A stretch of DNA of 64,000 bases from JACVRM01 sp963839815 (GTDB lineage: Bacteria; Actinomycetota; Thermoleophilia; Gaiellales; Gaiellaceae), in NCBI GenBank assembly GCA_963839815.1, contig CAWIWF010000008.1, forward strand, positions 248,001 through 312,000, in the 5' to 3' direction. This document shows positions 17,250 to 30,867 of the stretch, in pieces; the stretch's first letter is position 1, and each line of letters begins with the position of its first letter. Below the pieces are notes generated by a model that worked only from the letters and a program-made list of their open reading frames with translations, was not told the origin of the DNA and ran no database searches. The position numbers and the translations under genes are program-made.

Positions 17250-17394
17250 AAACGTCGAGACCTCGACCGTGCGCGCGTGCGCACACGGGAGAGGCTTATC
17301 TGAACCCGTCAGGCCCTTCGGGGCACTGACTTTGAGCTCAAGCTCATCCTGATTGAGATTGCAACGGGCCTAGAGGCCCATCGCAACCGATCTC

Positions 17395-18943
<1,549 letters not shown>

Positions 18944-19165
18944 AGGGATGCCGGAGCCATTACTCCGGCAGGCGCTCGAACCGTTGATGTGTCGCCGGCC
19001 TCGGTCGGCGATTCGTCCGGAGCTCGGGCTCGCCTGGAAGTACGTCGACCTCGGCGTCCACGCTGTTGAGTTTTGAGAGACCGCCTCCGGGCGGTTCGTC
19101 TCGATGGCGGGCGCCTGTCCGCGTGCACCTTGAAAACTCCATAGTGGCAACATGGTGTTCTTCAT
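18944..19165 (+). other. 16S-23S internal transcribed spacer without tRNA
   Basis: A 222-nt spacer. It contains a GCCGGAG/CTCCGGC hairpin near 18950, the 3' arm of the 16S processing stem (19059-19074), and the 5' arm of the 23S stem (19133-19148). No tRNA-Ile or tRNA-Ala is present. Confidence 0.8.
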
Positions 19166-22153
<2,988 letters not shown>

Positions 22154-22217
22154 TCGAATACCACTAGCCACTATGGAGTTTTGAGGGTGCGCGTTTGCGC
22201 GCAATGCCCGACAAGTT

Positions 22218-22334
<117 letters not shown>

Positions 22335-22342
22335 CTTTATGT

Positions 22343-22378
22343 GATCGAGGGCCGCGAGAGCGGCCCTCGATCGTTCTC
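22343..22378 (+). terminator. rRNA operon terminator
   Basis: A perfect 13-bp GC-rich stem (22343-22355 with 22360-22372) with a GAGA tetraloop, 9 nt after 5S. The following bases GTTCTC are only weakly T-rich. It also lies before the convergent protease gene. Confidence 0.8.
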
Positions 22379-22396
22379 ACGCATGCTCTGCCCGCT

Positions 22397-23233
22397 TCAG
22401 CCGGTGGCCTCCTCGCCGAGTGCAGACCACGACGGATCGAGGGCGCGCAGCCGGCCGATGCGATCCGACGGGGAGGGATGTGTCGAGAAGAGGCCTGACA
22501 GTCCGCGGTCGGGAAACGGATCGACCGTGTACAGCGGCGCCGTTGCGGGGCTGGCGCGAATCTCCACCAGCTCCGTCGTCTGCTCGAGCCGGATGAGCGC
22601 GTCCGCCAGCCCGTGCGGTGACTCGCAGATGGACGCTGCACGCCTGTCCGCGAGATGCTCGCGCTTCGGCGACAGCAGGGCGTGCACGAACGCGGACGCG
22701 ACCGGGCCGAGCACGAACAGCAGTGCGCGCTGCGCGCAGCCCCCGAGCCGTGTCACCTCGATGAGGGCGGCTGCGAGGACGACTGCCGCGGTCTGCGGCA
22801 AGACGTCGCGGTTGCGGACGTGGGCGAGCTCGTGCGCGAGCACGCCGTCGAGCTCCGCCGGGGGTAGCGCCCGCAGGAGGCCGGTGCTGGCCGCCAGGCC
22901 GAACGCGCCGGGTCCGCGCCCCGCGACGAAGGCACGTGGGTGACCGTCGCGCAAGATGTACAGGCGTGGCGTCCCCACCTGCGCGCGGGCGGCGAGGCGT
23001 TCGACCGTCGAGCGGAACCCCGGTGACTCCGCCACGGGCAGCTCGTCCGCACCGGCGATGCCCGCGACGATCTTCTCCCCGTTCCAGTAGACGGTGGCTG
23101 CAGTCAGCAGGACGCAGAAGACGCCGATGCTCGCTCCGCGCGTTCCCCAGGCGAGCCAGGCGAGCCCGCCGATCGCTCCGCAGGCCGCGACCAGGAACAC
23201 CCAGGTCTTCAGCAGATTGCGCGCCGGCACCAA
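22397..23233 (-). CDS. M48-family (HtpX-like) membrane metalloprotease
   Basis: A 278-residue protease. Two membrane helices are near the N-terminus (about 10-50). The zinc site is HELAH (H134, E135, H138), and the third ligand Glu is in SPKREHLADRRA. HtpX-type enzymes degrade misfolded membrane proteins. The C-terminal THPSPSDRIGRL is the usual family ending. It is convergent with the rRNA operon. The next two minus-strand genes upstream may be read together with it. Confidence 0.85.
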   Translation of the reverse strand: MVPARNLLKTWVFLVAACGAIGGLAWLAWGTRGASIGVFCVLLTAATVYWNGEKIVAGIAGADELPVAESPGFRSTVERLAARAQVGTPRLYILRDGHPRAFVAGRGPGAFGLAASTGLLRALPPAELDGVLAHELAHVRNRDVLPQTAAVVLAAALIEVTRLGGCAQRALLFVLGPVASAFVHALLSPKREHLADRRAASICESPHGLADALIRLEQTTELVEIRASPATAPLYTVDPFPDRGLSGLFSTHPSPSDRIGRLRALDPSWSALGEEATG

Positions 23234-23255
23234 CCGGCCGACGGCGAGCGCAGAC

Positions 23256-23504
23256 TCAGGCGTCGTCTTCGCGCTCGTCCTCGACGAAGCCGCGCGGCGG
23301 CCAGTCGGGCTCGGGCGCGTCGCAGCGACTCGTGCAGTGGAGGGAGGCGATGTTCTGCAGCGGGATCAGGATGTGGCCGTTCAGCTCGATGTGGGCGACG
23401 TCGTCGATGGCGCAGTACGCCGTCAGCACACCGTCCTGGTAATCGCCGCCGAAGAGCGCCAGCTCGACCTGCTCGCCCTTGTACTTGCTCGTGTAGTCCT
23501 CCAC
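23256..23504 (-). CDS. Small conserved-looking protein of unknown function
   Basis: An 82-residue acidic protein with alternating beta-strand pattern (VELALFGGDYQDGVLTAYCAI, AHIELNGHILIPLQNIASLH) and an acidic C-terminal tail. No family is recognised. It sits between the M48 protease and a phosphatase on the same strand, 22 bp and 6 bp apart, so it is likely part of a three-gene unit. Confidence 0.55.
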   Translation of the reverse strand: MEDYTSKYKGEQVELALFGGDYQDGVLTAYCAIDDVAHIELNGHILIPLQNIASLHCTSRCDAPEPDWPPRGFVEDEREDDA

Positions 23505-23510
23505 GCCGGG

Positions 23511-24101
23511 TCAGTGTAACGACCGAGGTGTGCCGCCCTCGATCGCGATTCGTGCCACGTCGCAGTTCGGGATGCTCCGAAACTCACGCCGCTGCGTCCG
23601 ATAGTCGAGACCCTCGGCCGCCATCAGCAGCGCCCGCAACGGGCCTCCATGCGCCACGAGCAGGATCTCGCCGCCGTCGTGGATCACCGCGAGCCGCCGC
23701 ACCGCTCCGAGCACCCTGGCGGAGAGCTCTTCGTGGCTCTCGCCGCCGTCGTGGGCGTCGAGCCCGACCGTCGCCCAGCGCTCGTACATCTCCGGCCACC
23801 GTTCGCGCACCTCCTCGCCTGTCAGGCCCTCCCACAGCCCGAAGTCGAGCTCGCGCAGGGCCGGGTCGACCACGACGGGCAGTCGGATCGCCGCAGCGAG
23901 GATCTCGGCCGTCTCGCGGGCACGCGAGAGGTCGCTCGAGTAGACGGCGTCGAAGGAGGAGCCGGCAAGCTCCCCCGCCAGCGCACGCGCCTGCTCCCGG
24001 CCACGGTCGTTCAGCGGCACGTCGGTCTTCCCCTGGATGCGCCCGTCGCGGTTCCAGTCGGTCTCGCCGTGCCGCACCAGGACGATGGTCGTCGCCGCCA
24101 C
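23511..24101 (-). CDS. Histidine phosphatase / phosphoglycerate-mutase-like protein
   Basis: A 196-residue enzyme of the histidine phosphatase superfamily. The catalytic LVRHGETDWN is at 8-17, an Arg/Glu pair is in the middle (GLTGEEVRERWPE), and the second His is in LVAHGGPLRALL. Close relatives include cobalamin (alpha-ribazole) phosphatase and broad phosphatases, and the substrate is uncertain. The glycolytic mutase of this window is gpmI, so this is probably not a phosphoglycerate mutase. The GTG start is preceded by TACCGT 6 nt upstream on the minus strand. Confidence 0.82.
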   Translation of the reverse strand: MAATTIVLVRHGETDWNRDGRIQGKTDVPLNDRGREQARALAGELAGSSFDAVYSSDLSRARETAEILAAAIRLPVVVDPALRELDFGLWEGLTGEEVRERWPEMYERWATVGLDAHDGGESHEELSARVLGAVRRLAVIHDGGEILLVAHGGPLRALLMAAEGLDYRTQRREFRSIPNCDVARIAIEGGTPRSLH

Positions 24102-24106
24102 GCCGG

Positions 24107-24113
24107 TACGGTA
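24107..24113. promoter_or_regulatory. Shared bidirectional -10 element
   Basis: The 7-bp TACGGTA reads as TACGGT on the plus strand, 6 nt before the GTG at 24119. It reads as TACCGT on the minus strand, 6 nt before the GTG at 24101. The whole intergenic region is only 17 bp, so one element probably drives two leaderless divergent transcripts. Confidence 0.55.
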
Positions 24114-24118
24114 GCCCG

Positions 24119-24904
24119 GTGGATCTGGGCCTCGAAAATCGCGTCTGCGTGGTCACCGGCTCGACCGGCGGCATCGGCCTGGAGACCGCTCGCGCGCTGG
24201 CCGCCGAGGGCGCGCAGGTGGTGGTGTGCGGTCGCGACTCCGGCCGGGCCGAGGCGGCACGCGCCGATGCAGGCGCCGCACTCGCGGTGACGTGCGACCT
24301 GGCCGAGCCGGGCGCTCCGGAGGAGCTGATCCGCCGCACCGCCGCCGACTTGGGAGGGGTCGACGTCCTCGTCAACAACGTCGGCGTGGCCTACCAGACC
24401 GCGTTCGACGACCTCACCGATGCCGACTGGGACGCGCTCTGGCAGCTCAACGTGATGAGCTACGTGCGCGCGGTTCGCGCGGTCGTGCCCCTGATGAAGG
24501 AGCGCGGCGGCGGGGCGATCGTCAACGTGTCGTCCACCTCCGGCAAGCGGCCCTCGACCAGCATGCCGAACTACTCGGTCACGAAGGCGGCGGTGCTCTC
24601 GCTCTCGCGGCTCGTGGCGGACCTCTATGCGGGCGACGGCATCCGGTGCAACGCCGTCACGCCCGGTCCGGTGGCGACAGACGCCTGGCTCGGCGACGGC
24701 GGTCTCGCCGACCAGCAGGCGGCGCGGAGCGGCAGCACGCGGGAGAAGGTGCTCGCCGCCGTCGCTGCAGGCCGGCCGCTGGGCCGGCTCGGCGAGCCCG
24801 AGGAGATTGCCGCGGTCATCGCGTTCCTGTGCTCGAACCGTGCCGGCTATGTGACGGGCGCTGCGTGGAGTGTCGACGGCGGCACGGTGCCGATCATCAT
24901 CTGA
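24119..24904 (+). CDS. SDR-family oxidoreductase (FabG-like)
   Basis: A 261-residue short-chain dehydrogenase. The cofactor turn TGSTGGIGLETA is near 12, NNVGVAY near 88, catalytic Ser in NVSSTSG, and YSVTK supplies Tyr/Lys. The C-terminus YVTGAAWSVDGG is the classical SDR end. It could be a 3-oxoacyl-ACP reductase or another ketone reductase. The GTG at 24119 is chosen because similarity starts immediately and a -10 box sits 6 nt upstream. Confidence 0.87.
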   Translation: MDLGLENRVCVVTGSTGGIGLETARALAAEGAQVVVCGRDSGRAEAARADAGAALAVTCDLAEPGAPEELIRRTAADLGGVDVLVNNVGVAYQTAFDDLTDADWDALWQLNVMSYVRAVRAVVPLMKERGGGAIVNVSSTSGKRPSTSMPNYSVTKAAVLSLSRLVADLYAGDGIRCNAVTPGPVATDAWLGDGGLADQQAARSGSTREKVLAAVAAGRPLGRLGEPEEIAAVIAFLCSNRAGYVTGAAWSVDGGTVPIII

Positions 24905-24982
24905 GCGATCCCGGGGGACGAATCGACACGCTTCCGGCACGGTCCCGTCACTGACACGTGCGCCCGTGCCCGCTAGCGTGGA

Positions 24983-25027
24983 CATCCCAGCCCGGACCCC
25001 CGGGTGGGTGGGGGTTTGGGATGGGGG
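24983..25027 (+). other. Hairpin with overlapping G-quadruplex motif
   Basis: CATCCCA (24983-24989) pairs with TGGGATG (25017-25023) and ACCCCC (24996-25001) with GGGGGT (25010-25015). The strand also carries five G-tracts of three or more with short loops (25002-25027), a strong G-quadruplex motif. It lies between the SDR gene and dgt. The rest of this 282-bp gap holds no gene I can support. Confidence 0.5.
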
Positions 25028-25186
25028 CTCCGACGCGCTCCGGCTTGGCCACTGCGGCCAGGTCCGGGGCGGACAGGTGGGCGGCGGGCGGCGCCTGCGC
25101 CTTCGGCTGGCACCGGGACCGTCGGCCCGGCGAGGCTGCGCTGGCGGCGACGGTGCGAACCTGCCCACCGACTACGCTCTCGGGCT

Positions 25187-26185
25187 ATGCCAGAGCTCGC
25201 CGGCAGGGTCGCAGACGCGTTCGCCCAGCGTGTCCAGGAGCACGAGCGGCAGTGGCTCTCGCCGCTGGCGGCGCGCTCCTACGAGTCGCTCGGCCGCCTC
25301 CGAGAGGAGGCCGACTGCCGCCTGCGGACGCCCTTCCAGCGCGACCGCGACCGCATCGTGCACTGCAAGGCGTTTCGCCGGCTGAAGCACAAGACCCAGG
25401 TCTTCATCTCGCCGGAGGGCGATCACGTCCGCACCCGCCTGACGCACACGCTCGAGGCGACCGGCATCGCCCGCGGCGTCGCGCGCGCGCTCCAGCTCAA
25501 CGAGGACCTCGTCGAGGCGATCGGGCTCGGCCACGACCTCGGCCATACGCCGTTCGGGCACGCCGGCGAGGCGGCGCTCGACCGGCTGCTCGAAGAGCGC
25601 CACGGCCGCGGGTTCCGCCACAACGCGCACTCGCTTCGGGTCGTCGACGTGCTCGAGCGCGCGGGCCGCGGCCTCAACCTCACCCAGGAGGTGCGCGACG
25701 GCATCCTCAACCACACGGGGCCCGACGAGCCGGCGACGCTCGAGGGGCGGATCGTCCGCATCGTCGACCGGGTCGCCTACATCAACCACGACATCGACGA
25801 CGCCGTGCGCGCAGGCCTCCTTGCGGTGGACGAGCTGCCGGAGGACGAGATCGCGCTGCTCGGCGACACCGGCTCGGCGCGCATCGACACGCTCGTGCAC
25901 GACCTGGTGGAGACCTCGGCCGACGCCGGCGACATCCGCCAGAGCGCCGAGGTGGGGGAGGCGATGCTGGCGCTCCGCACTTTCATGTTCGACCGCGTGT
26001 ATCTCGGCGATGCCTCGCAGGAGGAGCACCGCCGCGCAGAGGCGGCGATCGGCGCGATCTTCGAGGCCCTCCACGACCGGCCGCAGCTGCTGCCGCCGGG
26101 CGACGGCGACCTGCCTCAGCGGGTGACAGACTTCATCGCCGGCATGACCGACCGTTACGCGCTCGCCTACGCGACGACCCTCTAG
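25187..26185 (+). CDS. dgt: dGTPase-like deoxynucleotide triphosphohydrolase
   Basis: A 332-residue HD-domain enzyme that cleaves dNTPs to nucleoside and triphosphate. Metal ligands are H87 in RTRLTHTLEA, H116-D117 in GLGHDLGHTPFGH, and a late Asp in RVAYINHDIDDA. The start MPELAGRVADAF... and the segment RDRDRIVHCKAFRRLKHKTQVF are typical of the actinobacterial Dgt family. The ATG at 25187 has a TACGCT box 8 nt upstream. It lies 2 bp before dnaG, a conserved pairing in actinobacteria. Confidence 0.93.
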   Translation: MPELAGRVADAFAQRVQEHERQWLSPLAARSYESLGRLREEADCRLRTPFQRDRDRIVHCKAFRRLKHKTQVFISPEGDHVRTRLTHTLEATGIARGVARALQLNEDLVEAIGLGHDLGHTPFGHAGEAALDRLLEERHGRGFRHNAHSLRVVDVLERAGRGLNLTQEVRDGILNHTGPDEPATLEGRIVRIVDRVAYINHDIDDAVRAGLLAVDELPEDEIALLGDTGSARIDTLVHDLVETSADAGDIRQSAEVGEAMLALRTFMFDRVYLGDASQEEHRRAEAAIGAIFEALHDRPQLLPPGDGDLPQRVTDFIAGMTDRYALAYATTL

Positions 26186-26187
26186 CC

Positions 26188-27858
26188 GTGGCTCGCATCA
26201 AGGAGCAGTCGGTGCGCGAGGTCGTCGCCGCAGCAGACATGGTCGACGTCGTCGCCGCGCGCACCCGCCTGCGCCGGGTGGGAGGACGCTTCACCGGCCT
26301 GTGCCCCTTTCACGACGAGCGCACGCCGAGCTTCTCGGTCAACGCCGTCGACAAGCTCTACTACTGCTTCGGCTGCGGCAAGGGCGGCGACCTCATCGAC
26401 TTCGTCCGCGAGACGGAGCAGCTCGACTTCGCCGAGGCGGTCGAGACGCTCGCCGGACGGGTGGGGATCGAGCTCGAGTACGAGGAGTCCTCCCCGCAGC
26501 TCGACGCCGACCGGCGCAGGCGCGCACGCCTCCATGAGCTGCTCGAGCAGGCGTGCGTGTTCTACGAGCGCACGCTGTGGGACTCGCGCGGGGGCGAGAG
26601 CATCCGCGCGTACCTCGCCGAGCGCGGGCTCGGGGAGGAGGTCTGCCGCGAGTACCGCCTCGGGCTCGCCCCCGGCGGCTCGGTCCTCGGTGCCAAGGCG
26701 GAGGCAAAGGGCTTCACGCGCCAGGAGCTGATCGCCGCCGGGCTGGCCCACCGGCGCGGCAACGACTATTTCGCGCAGCGGCTGCTGTTCCCGCTCGCCG
26801 ACGCCCGCGGCCGCATCGTCGGCTTCGGCGCTCGCAAGCTGCGGGAGGACGACCCGCTCAAAGCGAAGTACGTGAACTCACCGGAGGGCGAGCTGTTCCG
26901 CAAGGGGTCGATCGTGTACGGGCTCGATCGCGCCCGGGCGGCGATCGCGCGCGAGAACCGGGCGGTGGTCGTCGAGGGCTACACCGACGTCCTGGCGTTG
27001 CGTCAGGCCGGCGTCGAGACCGCCGTCGCGTCCATGGGCACGGCGCTCACCGAGCGTCAGCTGCGGGAGCTCGGTCGCCTGGCGCGGATCGTCTACCTCT
27101 GCTTCGACGCCGACGCGGCCGGTGAGGCAGCGACGCTGCGCGGCATGGAGCTCGCGGTCGGGCAGGGGCTCGACGTGCGGGTGGTCGCGCTTCCACCGGG
27201 AGCGGATCCGGCCGACGCGGCCGACGGCTTCGGTGACCGGCTCCGCTCTGCCGAGCCCTACCTCCAGTACCGCGTGCGTCTCGAGCTCGAGCGCTCGGAC
27301 GACCGCCAGGCCGGCTTCGAGCGGGTAAAGGCACTGCTTGCAGCCTACGAGGACTCGCCGCAGCGGCAGGAGGCCCTGCGACTTGCTGCCGACCGGCTCG
27401 ACTTGCCGCGCGAGCTGCAGGCCGCGCTCCTGCCCTCGCGGCGGCGCGCAGTGGCGACCGCGTCCTCACCCAAGCTGCTGCAGGCCGGGAACCGGCTCGA
27501 GCGGATGTTCCTGGCGGCCTGCATCCTCAAGCCGGAGGCGGCACTGCCCTACCTTCGCGAGCTGACTACCGATCACTTCGAGCGCGAGGAGCACCGGCGC
27601 CTGCATGCGTTTCTCACCGGGAGCGCGGAGGCGGGGGACACGGCTTCGCTGCGGGCGGAGCTCTGGGCGACCGCCGAGCGAGAGGGCATCCAGCCGGAAC
27701 AGGCTCGAGGACTGGCGCTCGAGCTCCAGGAGCGGCGGCTCGAACGCGAGATCGCGGCGCTGGAGAGTGCCTCGATGACGCGCGACGACGAGCGCCGGCA
27801 CGCGGAGCTCGTCCAGCTCCAGAGCCGTATCCGGGCTGCCGTCGCCGAGCTTGCCTGA
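26188..27858 (+). CDS. dnaG: DNA primase
   Basis: A 556-residue primase making RNA primers at the replication fork. The N-terminal CHC2 zinc finger uses C39, H42, C60 and C63 (LCPFHDERTPSFSV ... YYCFGCGKGGD). The catalytic core follows with VVEGYTDVLALRQAG (Toprim Glu) and CFDADAAGEAATLRG (Toprim DxD). The C-terminal 130 residues are the helicase-interaction domain. The GTG start lies 2 bp after dgt. No rpoD follows, unlike in many bacteria. Confidence 0.96.
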   Translation: MARIKEQSVREVVAAADMVDVVAARTRLRRVGGRFTGLCPFHDERTPSFSVNAVDKLYYCFGCGKGGDLIDFVRETEQLDFAEAVETLAGRVGIELEYEESSPQLDADRRRRARLHELLEQACVFYERTLWDSRGGESIRAYLAERGLGEEVCREYRLGLAPGGSVLGAKAEAKGFTRQELIAAGLAHRRGNDYFAQRLLFPLADARGRIVGFGARKLREDDPLKAKYVNSPEGELFRKGSIVYGLDRARAAIARENRAVVVEGYTDVLALRQAGVETAVASMGTALTERQLRELGRLARIVYLCFDADAAGEAATLRGMELAVGQGLDVRVVALPPGADPADAADGFGDRLRSAEPYLQYRVRLELERSDDRQAGFERVKALLAAYEDSPQRQEALRLAADRLDLPRELQAALLPSRRRAVATASSPKLLQAGNRLERMFLAACILKPEAALPYLRELTTDHFEREEHRRLHAFLTGSAEAGDTASLRAELWATAEREGIQPEQARGLALELQERRLEREIAALESASMTRDDERRHAELVQLQSRIRAAVAELA

Positions 27859-27906
27859 GCCCGGATTCTCGCGACGAGGCGGCTACAATCCGACGAGCCG
27901 CGCCGG

Positions 27907-27979
27907 TCCCCGGTAGCTCAATTGGCAGAGCATCCGGCTGTTAACCGGAGGGTTGTTGGTTCGAGTCCAACCCGGGGAG
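27907..27979 (+). tRNA. tRNA-Asn (GTT)
   Basis: A 73-nt cloverleaf: acceptor TCCCCGG/CCGGGGA, anticodon arm TCCGG-CTGTTAA-CCGGA giving GTT, T-arm GTTGG-TTCGAGT-CCAAC, discriminator G. CCA is not encoded. A TACAAT box at 27884-27889 is the likely promoter -10. Confidence 0.95.
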
Positions 27980-27983
27980 TAGG

Positions 27984-28007
27984 AAAGCCGCTGCTTGCAG
28001 CGGCTTT
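27984..28007 (+). terminator. Terminator after tRNA-Asn
   Basis: A 10-11 bp perfect inverted repeat, AAAGCCGCTGC with GCAGCGGCTTT, 4 nt after the tRNA. It ends in CTTTCTG, so the T-run is short. Confidence 0.7.
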
Positions 28008-28079
28008 CTGCGTTCAGGGACGAAGAACCCCCCGCCCGGGGGTTGGGGCCTGGGGCGTGGGTCGGTAGAATCGGGCGTC

Positions 28080-28313
28080 GTGGGCTGGCTGTGGATCGCC
28101 TTGCTGGGGCTGGCGGTCGCCGTGCTCGTGCTCGCCGAATGGCCCCGACTGAGCACCCGGTTGCCGCTGGGTGCCGGCCGGACGCGGCGACGCCGCCGAA
28201 AGCGGGCGAACCTGCGAGTCGTTCCCGACGAGTCCCTCGATGATCAGGACGACTTCGCTGCGAGCGTCGAGCGCGACCTCGCCCGACTGCCGACGATCCA
28301 GGACCGCGACTAG
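28080..28313 (+). CDS. Small single-pass membrane protein
   Basis: A 77-residue ORF: one N-terminal transmembrane helix (WLWIALLGLAVAVLVLAEW), an Arg-rich stretch (RTRRRRRKR) that would sit in the cytoplasm, and an acidic tail. Function unknown. The GTG start has a TAGAAT box 8 nt upstream. Its stop overlaps the convergent subtilase stop by 4 bases. Confidence 0.6.
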   Translation: MGWLWIALLGLAVAVLVLAEWPRLSTRLPLGAGRTRRRRRKRANLRVVPDESLDDQDDFAASVERDLARLPTIQDRD

Positions 28314-30775
28314 CGGGCGACGACGAAGCTCGTCGTCAGCGTGGTCGTGTTCGGCAGCACGCGCGCGACGTTCTCCATGTTCTTCGTCTCCTGGTAGTCG
28401 GAGACGCGCAGCGACAGCGTGTGACGGCCTTGCGCGAACCCGGAGACGAGCACGAGGACGCGGCCGGTCCTTCCCTCGTAGGTCGCCGGCACGGCACGTC
28501 CGTCGATCCGGGCCACGACGGAGCTCGGGTCGACGCCGGACCCTGCATCCGTTGCGCGCACCCGCAGCAGCGAGAGCGGCGACACGCGACGTTGCAGCAG
28601 CCGCAGCGCCGGTGGCCGGGTGTCGTCGACCCAGAAGCGGAACCGGAACTTCCCGGCCGAGGCCCTGCTCGGCCCGTCGAAGACGACGTCGTAGCGGCCT
28701 GAAGCCGGGCGCACCGCGCCGGCCACAAGGGCCGGCTGCTGGTAGCGCGACATGAATGGGTTCAGGACGAGCGGGAGGCCGGCGTCGCCCGTGAGGCGAT
28801 TCTCGTCCCCGGCCACGACCATGCGCGGCTGGACTCGGACTCCGGCATCACGAGACACGATCGCGACGCCGACGTTCGCGACCGGCCGGCGCAGCCGGAA
28901 GCGAAAGACCTGCTCGGGGCCCCGCAGGACCCGGGCGATGCCGAGCGCCGACGGGTTCTCGGGATAGCGGTACTCGTTGACGAGCGCCGGCTTGCCGGCA
29001 GTGTTGCCGGCATAGACGCCGGCACGCCGTAGCGTCACGGCTCGGGCGCCCGGCAGCCGCGGGCGCACGACGCGAAGCCAGTACGGGATCCGGCGGGTCT
29101 GCTGTCCCTGGGTGAGCACGAGCGCTCCGGCGGCCTCGCCCTGGCGGGCTGCGGCGGACACCCGGACCCCGAGCGTGAGCAGGCCAGGGACCTCGACCGC
29201 CGGGAGAACGTCGAGCGTGACACCGGCCGGCCGGCTCTGGCTGTCGACGGTGACGGCCCAGGTTCCCGCGCCGCCCGTCGCGTCGGACAGCTGCACGACT
29301 CGCTGGGCTCTGGCGCCGGGGCGGAGGAGCCCGAACGACGCGCTCACGGGGGTTGTGAAGAGAAGCGGGCTGTCGGCCCGGACGACGTCGATGAGGCCGC
29401 CGCCGACTCGTGAGACCGGGGCCGGGGCCGGCGAGGACATGCGAGCGCGGACCGGCGTAGCCGTGCTGACCAGGGCCGATTTGATCTGGGCGGGGCTCCA
29501 GGCAGGGTGCCGCTGACGGAGCAGCGCGGCCGCACCGGCGACGTGCGGCGCGGCCATGCTCGTGCCGCTGAACGGTGTGAAGCGCCTGCCGGGGATCGAT
29601 GAGAGGACATCCGACCCGGGTGCCGCCACGTCGGGCTTCAGCCGCAGCGAGATGGGGGTCGGCCCGGACGAGGAGAAGCTGGACACGTACGCCCGATCGG
29701 CGGCGAACGCGACGGCGCCGGCAGTGATCGCGCTCTCGGCCGTGCCGGGCGAGAGCACCGAGCCGCGCCCGAGCTCGTCGTACGCGTTGCCCGCCGCGAT
29801 CGCGGATACCACCCCCGCGGCTGCGGCGGCGTCGATCGCACGGGCGACCAGGTCGCGGCGCGGGTCGACCTCGGGCTCGCCGAGCGACAGGTTGATCACG
29901 TCCATGCCGTCGGCGACGGCCGCCTCGATCCCGGCGACGATCTCCGGGGAGTTCCCGTTCAGGCCGAGCCCGCCCGTCGGGACGCTCAGCACCTTGTAGT
30001 TGCCGATGTACGCGCGCGGGGCGACACCGGAGATCGACTCACCCGAGGAGGTCCGTGTGCCGAAGTTGCCTGCCGCGATCCCGGCGACGTGGGTGCCGTG
30101 GACCGACGAGACCGGGTCGAATGGCTTGCCGGCGTGCTTCCAGGTGACGTTCGCCGGCGCGAAGGCCCGCGCGACGATCACCTTGCCGCTCGTGTACTGG
30201 CGCTGCCCGAGCGGGAAGCCGGTCGGAGCCTGGTAGCCGCGCGCGTCGAAGAACGGGTGGCTCGCGTCGACGCCGTCGTCGAGGATGGCGATCTTGACGG
30301 TGTTTCCGGCCGAGCTGAGGTCAGAGCCCCAGAGCAGCGGCGCCTTGACCGCCTGCACGTTCTGGCTGTTCGAGGGGGCGTAGGCGACGCTGCGATGAAT
30401 GCGGGCGACGCCGGGGACGGCGGCGAGCCTGGAGATGGAGCGCTCCGGCAGCACCACCGCGAGCCCGTCGAGGACGATGCTGTACCGCCACCGCACTCGG
30501 GCGCCCGGCACCGCCGCGCCGATCTGCCGGCTGACGGCGTCCTGGCGACGGGCGAGGTCGCGCAGGTAGCCGCGGCTCGTGGGTGCGTCCAGGTCGAGGC
30601 GCGCGTGGCGCACCGACGCGCGCAGGGCCTTGCTGGTCGCGATCGCACGCGTGAGCGGCGGTGCGTCGAGCTCGGCGATCACCTCGACCGTGCCGGCGGT
30701 GGCTGCGGGTGCAGCGAGGAGGGCCGGAAGCCCGGCGACCATCAGGCACAGCAGACCCCGGCGCACTCGCCCCAT
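28310..30775 (-). CDS. Secreted subtilisin-like serine protease (S8)
   Basis: An 821-residue exported protease. A signal peptide (MGRVRRG, then a hydrophobic stretch ending AAPAATAG) is followed by an inhibitor I9-like propeptide (about 28-135). The catalytic domain has Asp D166 (ILDDGVD), His H226 (HGTHVAG), oxyanion Asn N330 (AAGN) and Ser S406 (GTSMAAPH). A long insertion between D and H, and about 400 further residues of beta-rich C-terminal domains, make it a large extracellular form. I chose the ATG at 30775, which gives the best signal peptide; another ATG at 30802 adds 9 residues. It ends convergent with the small membrane protein gene. Confidence 0.88.
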   Translation of the reverse strand: MGRVRRGLLCLMVAGLPALLAAPAATAGTVEVIAELDAPPLTRAIATSKALRASVRHARLDLDAPTSRGYLRDLARRQDAVSRQIGAAVPGARVRWRYSIVLDGLAVVLPERSISRLAAVPGVARIHRSVAYAPSNSQNVQAVKAPLLWGSDLSSAGNTVKIAILDDGVDASHPFFDARGYQAPTGFPLGQRQYTSGKVIVARAFAPANVTWKHAGKPFDPVSSVHGTHVAGIAAGNFGTRTSSGESISGVAPRAYIGNYKVLSVPTGGLGLNGNSPEIVAGIEAAVADGMDVINLSLGEPEVDPRRDLVARAIDAAAAAGVVSAIAAGNAYDELGRGSVLSPGTAESAITAGAVAFAADRAYVSSFSSSGPTPISLRLKPDVAAPGSDVLSSIPGRRFTPFSGTSMAAPHVAGAAALLRQRHPAWSPAQIKSALVSTATPVRARMSSPAPAPVSRVGGGLIDVVRADSPLLFTTPVSASFGLLRPGARAQRVVQLSDATGGAGTWAVTVDSQSRPAGVTLDVLPAVEVPGLLTLGVRVSAAARQGEAAGALVLTQGQQTRRIPYWLRVVRPRLPGARAVTLRRAGVYAGNTAGKPALVNEYRYPENPSALGIARVLRGPEQVFRFRLRRPVANVGVAIVSRDAGVRVQPRMVVAGDENRLTGDAGLPLVLNPFMSRYQQPALVAGAVRPASGRYDVVFDGPSRASAGKFRFRFWVDDTRPPALRLLQRRVSPLSLLRVRATDAGSGVDPSSVVARIDGRAVPATYEGRTGRVLVLVSGFAQGRHTLSLRVSDYQETKNMENVARVLPNTTTLTTSFVVAR

Positions 30776-30867
30776 CGTAGGTAAGACGTCCGCGGTCGGC
30801 ATTCGGCGGTTCTGCGCCGGCGACCTCGGCCGACCGGCGGCCACGTGGCCGCCGGTCAGGACCCGAG

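Larger units (their letters stand above)
17079..17394 (+). other. rRNA operon leader
   Basis: A non-coding leader of about 310 nt before the mature 16S. In order it holds a small hairpin near 17083-17101, an ATCGGA/TCCGAT hairpin around 17150-17170, an intrinsic-terminator-like hairpin at 17180-17204, a boxA-like CTTTGAAAACTC at 17229-17240, and the 5' arm of the 16S processing stem. No ORF is supported. Confidence 0.6.
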
